Shown here one piece after another: positions 59,660 to 64,000 of a stretch of DNA of 64,000 nucleotides (position 1 is the first letter of the stretch; every line of letters begins with the position of its first letter). The DNA is from an uncultured Bacteroidales bacterium (GTDB lineage Bacteria > Bacteroidota > Bacteroidia > Bacteroidales > Bacteroidaceae). The position numbers and the translations under genes are program-made. The DNA lies in NCBI GenBank assembly GCA_902779845.1, contig CACZCZ010000011.1:1-64000 (forward strand), written 5' to 3'. The notes under the pieces are model-generated. The model worked only from the letters and a program-made list of their open reading frames with translations, was not told the DNA's origin and made no database searches.

Positions 59660-60561
59660 CTATCTCACGCGAAGTGAAAATCGGACTGGCAGGCATCATC
59701 GCCTTGGTTCTCCTGTTTTTTACCATTAAGTTCCTGCAGGGCATCAGCCTCTTCCATGTTCAGGATACCTATTACATTAACTTCCGCAACGCTAAGGCGT
59801 TGGCAAAGTCCAGCCCCGTGTATGCCGATGGCTATAATGTGGGCATTGTCTCGGATATCCGCTATGATTATGACAATCCCGGCTCAGGCGTCATCGTGGA
59901 GATCTCCGTGGAACATGGTATGCGAATCCCCCAGGGCACCACAGCAGTCCTGGATGAGGCCATGCTGGGTGGCTGCACGTTGAATCTGCTTATGGGCAGT
60001 AGCCCTGTCGAGCGCTATGCTGTGGGCGACACCATTCCCTCGTCCAACAACAATGGTCTCATGGCACGTGCTGCCGAGATGATTCCTAAGCTGCAGGAAA
60101 CCATCACCAAGGTGGATACACTGTTGATGACCCTCAACAGAGTCGTGGGCGACCCCAACATCCAGCTGATTCTGGCAAATGCCGAAAGCCTGACCGCAAA
60201 CCTCGACCGCAGTTCACAGAACCTGACGAACCTCTTAGAGAAGGATATTCCGCAGATGGCCAAGACCTTTGACACTGCAGGGCAGAATGTCGTGCAGCTC
60301 ACCGACAAACTCAACCAGCTTGACCTGCAGGGTACGATGTCGAAAGTCGATGGTGCACTGGCCAACGTCAACCAGATGACCGAGCGTCTCAACTCCAAGG
60401 ACAACACCGTGGGCTTACTGTTGAACGACACCGCTCTCTATGGTAATCTCAATCGCACGGTAACGGGTGCTGCCAATCTCGTGGAGGACCTGAAGGCAAA
60501 TCCCAAACGCTACGTCCACTTCTCCGTTTTTGGTAGAAAAGAGAAGAAAACGCAACCCTGA
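59656..60561 (+). CDS. MCE family protein (MlaD-like)
   Basis: 301 residues. One N-terminal transmembrane helix (IGLAGIIALVLLFFTIKFLQ), then the MCE domain (NFRNAKALAKSSPVYADGYN VGIV split; GTTAVLDEAMLGG), then a long helical tail with repeated Leu/Asn heptads (about 140-270). MlaD-type hexamers carry lipids between membranes with an MlaE/F ABC unit, which is not encoded here. It is coupled to the amidase gene by an overlapping start. Confidence 0.9.
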   Translation: MTISREVKIGLAGIIALVLLFFTIKFLQGISLFHVQDTYYINFRNAKALAKSSPVYADGYNVGIVSDIRYDYDNPGSGVIVEISVEHGMRIPQGTTAVLDEAMLGGCTLNLLMGSSPVERYAVGDTIPSSNNNGLMARAAEMIPKLQETITKVDTLLMTLNRVVGDPNIQLILANAESLTANLDRSSQNLTNLLEKDIPQMAKTFDTAGQNVVQLTDKLNQLDLQGTMSKVDGALANVNQMTERLNSKDNTVGLLLNDTALYGNLNRTVTGAANLVEDLKANPKRYVHFSVFGRKEKKTQP

Positions 60562-60688
60562 TAGCGCTTCATGAGGAGAATGCCAAAAAGACATCAATCA
60601 GAAAATTTTTCAAATAAGAAGTTCCTTTTTGCATTACTCCCACGCACAATAGCTAACCCTCTTAAATTAAGTTGCTTTACGCACGTTG
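60562..60688. other. noncoding gap before the terminator
   Basis: Nothing recognisable; AT-rich. Confidence 0.5.
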
Positions 60689-60732
60689 AAACGACTTGGC
60701 TGATTTCTCGCTGGAAATAAGCCAAGTCGTTT
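60689..60732 (+). terminator. terminator of the amidase-MCE operon
   Basis: A 13-bp perfect stem AAACGACTTGGCT / AGCCAAGTCGTTT with an 18-nt loop, ending in TTTT. Confidence 0.75.
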
Positions 60733-60875
60733 TGTATCAACGAGATATAAAAATGCAATGTGCTAAAAAGAATGTTCTTATGGGCGTTTTTGCAAGGGCA
60801 TGAAAACGTGTCTTTTACGCCTCGTTTTAATCTCTTTTTCTGTGAGGGTAATTTGGCGGGTAAAAAAAAATGTAG

Positions 60876-60883
60876 TACCTTTG
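60876..60883 (+). promoter_or_regulatory. -7 box of dnaA
   Basis: TACCTTTG followed by CAACG, 28 nt before the ATG at 60912. Confidence 0.75.
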
Positions 60884-60911
60884 CAACGCAATTCGCGCCA
60901 TACGGTGCTAG

Positions 60912-62330
60912 ATGTATTTACCAAAAAGAATGGAAGCCGTTCGTCCAGTACAAGATGCAAGATGGACTGAGTGCTTGAAGATGATCCGCAACAACATCCA
61001 AGAGCAGCAGTTCAATACTTGGTTTGCCCCCATCCATTCCCTCGGTTTCGACGAGGAACGGAAGGAGCTGACGTTGTGCGTGCCCAGTCCTTTTGTGTAC
61101 GAGTACATCGAAGAACATTTCATCAAACTGCTCAGCGTCGTCCTCAAGCGCGTGTATGGCGCGGGCGTGCGCTTGATGTATAAGGTGATGACTGATGCCA
61201 CCAATAATCTCTCCATGGAGTTGGAGGCTTCACAGCCCACTACCGCGCGGGTGGCAATGGCCGCTCCGGTCAACCAGGCACCGCGACCTTTGCAGCAGAT
61301 AGACTCACAGCTGCGTCCGGATTACACCTTTGAGAACTTCATCGAAGGCAAGTCCAACAAGCTGCCGCGCACCGTGGGTCTTGCCATCGCACAGAATCCC
61401 AAGCAGTCCACCTTCAATCCGCTCTTCATCTATGGAGGCTCCGGCACCGGTAAGACACACTTGGTGAATGCGATTGGTCTGCGTCTGAAGGAACTGCATC
61501 CCGAGTTGCGGGTCCTCTACATCTCCGCCCACCTGTTCCAGGTTCAATATACCGACAGTGTGCGTCAGAACACCGTCAACGACTTCATCAATTTCTATCA
61601 GAACATCGATGTCCTCATCATCGATGATATTCAGGAGTTCGCAACGCTGCAGAAGACACAGCTTGCTTTCTTCCATATCTTCAATCACCTGCATCAGAAC
61701 GGTCGCCAGCTCATCCTGACTTCCGACCGCCCGCCGGTGGCTTTGCAGGGGATGGAAGAGCGACTGCTCACGCGCTTCAAGTGGGGTCTGCTGGCTGAAT
61801 TGGAGCCTGCCGACACTACGTTGCGCCGTGATATCCTGTTCCACAAGATTCGTCGCGATGGCTTGCAGATTTCCACACCTGTCGTTGATTACATCGCGCA
61901 GACGGTGGATAAGAGCATTCGTGATCTGGAAGGTGTTGTCACATCGCTGATGGCTTACAGCCTGGTCAACAATTCTGAGATAGACCTTGCATTGGCGAAG
62001 AGTGTCATCAGTCGCACCGTGGGCATCAGCCGTCAGGCTACCCCCGTCACCATCGAGCGCATTATCGAGTACACAAGCAACCACTTTGCGCAGGACAGCA
62101 GCGACATCCTTTCATCGAGTCGCAAGGCACCTGTGGTGCTTGCCCGTCAGGTTGTGATGTACTTGGCCCAGAAACTGACGCACATGAGCACGACACGCAT
62201 CGGCATGGCTGTCGGACGTCGTGGCCACGCCACCGTCGTGCACTCCTGTCAGGTCATCACAGAGCGCTTGGCCACCGATCGCGAACTGCGTCAGCACATC
62301 GAGGCGCTGGAAGCTGAGTTGAAAAATTAA
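60912..62330 (+). CDS. dnaA: chromosomal replication initiator protein DnaA
   Basis: 472 residues (the ATG at 60930 is an alternative start). Domain I: WTECLKMIRNNIQEQQFNTW. Linker; then AAA+ domain III beginning YTFENFIEGKSNKLPRTVGL with Walker A GGSGTGKTH (about 175-183), Walker B VLIIDDIQEFA and sensor LTSDRPPVALQGMEERL. C-terminal domain IV HTH has the signature VGRRGHATVVHSCQVI, near the usual GGRDHTTVLHA. It opens oriC. No DnaA-box cluster was noticed beside it, as often in this phylum. Confidence 0.96.
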   Translation: MYLPKRMEAVRPVQDARWTECLKMIRNNIQEQQFNTWFAPIHSLGFDEERKELTLCVPSPFVYEYIEEHFIKLLSVVLKRVYGAGVRLMYKVMTDATNNLSMELEASQPTTARVAMAAPVNQAPRPLQQIDSQLRPDYTFENFIEGKSNKLPRTVGLAIAQNPKQSTFNPLFIYGGSGTGKTHLVNAIGLRLKELHPELRVLYISAHLFQVQYTDSVRQNTVNDFINFYQNIDVLIIDDIQEFATLQKTQLAFFHIFNHLHQNGRQLILTSDRPPVALQGMEERLLTRFKWGLLAELEPADTTLRRDILFHKIRRDGLQISTPVVDYIAQTVDKSIRDLEGVVTSLMAYSLVNNSEIDLALAKSVISRTVGISRQATPVTIERIIEYTSNHFAQDSSDILSSSRKAPVVLARQVVMYLAQKLTHMSTTRIGMAVGRRGHATVVHSCQVITERLATDRELRQHIEALEAELKN

Positions 62331-63802
62331 CGGCTGTACTGACGTCGCCACCAGAAGAAGTGAACTGTGACGGCCAGCGTGATGAGCGCCGCCGCAACCA
62401 ACGACGGCACATACGGCAAGGCGAGCGTTGTCGGCGAAGTGAGGAAGAAGTCGGTGACGACAAGTGTCATGAAGATTGCCGGCACCAAAGTCAGCCAATA
62501 GCATTTCCTTTTCTGTACGAAATACACCGTGCACACCCAGAGTGTCACGGCGGCCATCAGCTGTGTACCCCATGCCACATATTGCCACACGGTGCCGAAG
62601 CCTGATGGATTCCCGATCTGCCAGGCCAGCAGGGCGATGCCCACGGCAAAGACAGGCAGGCTCAGCAGCAGGCGTGAGTGTGCGCTTTTCTGCTTGAGAT
62701 GGAAGGATTCAGCAAGGATGAGTCGTGCCGCACGGAACGAGCTGCCGCCCGTTGTGATGGGAGCCGCCACGATACCCAGCAGTGCCAGGATGCTGCCGAA
62801 GGTGCCCAGCCAGCTATGGCAGACGATGTTCACCACTGTGGGGGCATCGAAATACTGAATCAGCGAGAGGGCGCTCTGTCCTTGGAAATCCTCAATGACG
62901 GCGGGAGTGCAAACCTCCTTCCATCCGTCGGCGAAGAAGAAATAGCTGGAGATGGTTGCCCACACGAGTGCCACCACGCCCTCGGTAATCATTGCACCAT
63001 AAAAGATGGGTCGTCCCTGCCGCTCGCTCTTCATGCATCGTGCCATCATCGGTGACTGTGTAGCGTGGAACCCGCTTACGGCGCCGCAGGCTATGGTCAC
63101 GAAGAGGGCAGGGAAGATGCTCTGTTTCAGACCGAAGCGCTCAGCACCCCAGTTCTGCAGACCATCCCACACCTCAGGTAACGCCGGTTGCTTGATACAC
63201 AGCACCACGCCCAGTGCCAATACCATGAACAACATGGAGACTGCAAAGGCTGGATAGATGCGGCCGATGACCTGATCAATGGGCAGCATTGTCGTAGCTA
63301 CATAATAAAGGAAGATGATGAGGACCCACATCATACGATCGCCCCAGATGCCCGACAGGATAATCGCAGGGCAATAGACGAAGAACGCTCCCACCAGCAC
63401 CATCATCATCATTGTGAACAGCACCATCGCCTTGCCTGCTTTGTTGCCTAAGTAGAGGCTTGTCAGTTCGGCCTGGCCGCATCCGTCGTGGCGCAGTGAC
63501 AGCATCCCGCTGACGTAATCGTGTACGGCACCGCCGAAGATGCAGCCGAAGACAATCCATAGGTAGGCCGAGGGGCCAAACCACATTCCCATGATAGCAC
63601 CGAAGATAGGTCCGGTGCCGGCGATGTTCAGGAACTGGATCATGAAGATACGCCAACCGGGCAGCACGATGTAATCGACCTTGTCCGCCTTGCGGATGGC
63701 TGGCGTCTCGCGATCATCGGGACCAAAAATATGTTCGGCAACGCGGCTGTAGAACATGTAGCCCAGAAAGAGAGCCACTAAGCTAATGACGAAGGATACC
63801 AT
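62327..63802 (-). CDS. carbon starvation protein CstA-type transporter
   Basis: 491 residues with about 12-13 transmembrane helices. CstA signatures: the N-terminal YSRVAEHIFGPDDRETPA, then NIAGTGPIFGAIMGMWFGPS, HDYVSGMLSLRHDG, and FHATQSPMMARCMKSE. The family imports pyruvate or peptides during starvation. Shorter than the E. coli protein, as in other Bacteroidetes. Its stop overlaps the dnaA stop by 4 bp (convergent). The upstream gap is a short AT repeat (TTTAAATCCTCAAATC). Confidence 0.92.
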   Translation of the reverse strand: MVSFVISLVALFLGYMFYSRVAEHIFGPDDRETPAIRKADKVDYIVLPGWRIFMIQFLNIAGTGPIFGAIMGMWFGPSAYLWIVFGCIFGGAVHDYVSGMLSLRHDGCGQAELTSLYLGNKAGKAMVLFTMMMMVLVGAFFVYCPAIILSGIWGDRMMWVLIIFLYYVATTMLPIDQVIGRIYPAFAVSMLFMVLALGVVLCIKQPALPEVWDGLQNWGAERFGLKQSIFPALFVTIACGAVSGFHATQSPMMARCMKSERQGRPIFYGAMITEGVVALVWATISSYFFFADGWKEVCTPAVIEDFQGQSALSLIQYFDAPTVVNIVCHSWLGTFGSILALLGIVAAPITTGGSSFRAARLILAESFHLKQKSAHSRLLLSLPVFAVGIALLAWQIGNPSGFGTVWQYVAWGTQLMAAVTLWVCTVYFVQKRKCYWLTLVPAIFMTLVVTDFFLTSPTTLALPYVPSLVAAALITLAVTVHFFWWRRQYSR

Positions 63803-63848
63803 TTTTTTTTGTATTTAAATCCTCAAATCTTTAAAAATCTTTAAATCC

Positions 63849-64000
63849 TCAGGTCCTATTCTCTCCTAGGAAGCCTTGGTGTCGTAGTGCTGCCAGCAGG
63901 CCCTTGCTCATCATCTCGTTGTCCTTTTTGGTGTAGCGGATGTCTGTGAAGATCTGTGCCAGTGTCTCCTTTTTATTGATTCTCACGAACTCTTGGTTCT
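63849..64000 (-). CDS. C-terminal end of an unidentified gene
   Basis: The minus strand is open from base 64000 to a TGA at 63849-63851. The last 50 residues include FVRINKKETLAQIFTDIRYT, then KKDNEMMSKGLLAALRHQGF. Coding character is good and it lies upstream of cstA on the same strand. I do not recognise the family from this fragment. Confidence 0.6.
   Translation of the reverse strand, partial: NQEFVRINKKETLAQIFTDIRYTKKDNEMMSKGLLAALRHQGFLGENRT

Noticed and set aside
60562-60911. Replication origin beside dnaA
   Set aside because: No cluster of TTATCCACA-like boxes or AT-rich unwinding region was recognised; only a terminator and a promoter are visible.

Overview
The window is a chromosomal segment of a member of the Bacteroidales, most likely a Prevotella-like genus. 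The evidence is the repeated Bacteroidetes-type -7 promoter box TAnnTTTG at correct distances before many genes, a fused MurF-alanine racemase, GSCFA and DUF5683 proteins, a BspA-like leucine-rich surface protein, fimbrillin-like and LamG surface proteins, and a GH43 glycosidase. GC is moderate to high in the housekeeping genes and lower in accessory genes.

Layout. 1-5.6 kb: end of an HU-like gene, a secreted TPR protein, then a decayed mobile or phage-like island (truncated GC-rich ORF, frameshifted KilAC antirepressor, three unknown ORFs, an M15 peptidase). 5.7-11.3 kb: BspA-like surface protein with a small partner peptide, gene debris, an orphan CdiA-C-like nuclease, and a DUF4143 ATPase behind a 32-bp iteron array. 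11.3-29.2 kb: a mostly housekeeping block (birA, tRNA-Gln, rsfS-ftsH-cdsA, a large outer-membrane barrel, tadA, a lipoprotein, parA-parB-DUF5683-rel, a MerR regulator, alaS). 29.3-40.3 kb: a minus-strand surface operon of a small peptide, a fimbrillin-like lipoprotein and a 3242-residue LamG protein. 40.4-42.8 kb: an accessory spot with giant hairpins, a strictly 22-nt phased array of palindromes, an AraC remnant and a HEPN-type Abi_2 defence gene with a structured leader. 42.8-64 kb: AsmA-like, radA, GH43, tRNA-Arg, asnA, murF-alr, GSCFA, dxs, trkA, a TonB receptor, an amidase, an MCE protein, dnaA and cstA.

Two signals stand out. (1) Noncoding DNA at 40632-41071, and a three-unit version at 382-447, is organised in exact 22-nt steps. 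Each clear unit holds a 14-nt dyad whose arms differ between units but remain largely complementary, with C at position 6 and G at position 9 in 13 consecutive units. I know of no described element of this form. (2) A GC-rich palindromic element (core ACCCCTCTCC ... GGGGAG) recurs at eleven sites. Most copies lie in frame inside genes: three in radA, three in the TonB receptor gene, and one each in ftsH, cdsA, the GH43 gene and a phage-like ORF. Other low-complexity repeats have also entered genes in frame (birA, GH43).

The Abi_2 protein at 41.4 kb carries two R-x4-H motifs and a short transcribed leader ending in a terminator-like hairpin just before its start codon. This is a plausible RNA-controlled HEPN toxin or defence locus. 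Function calls come from reading the sequence only; no database search was run.
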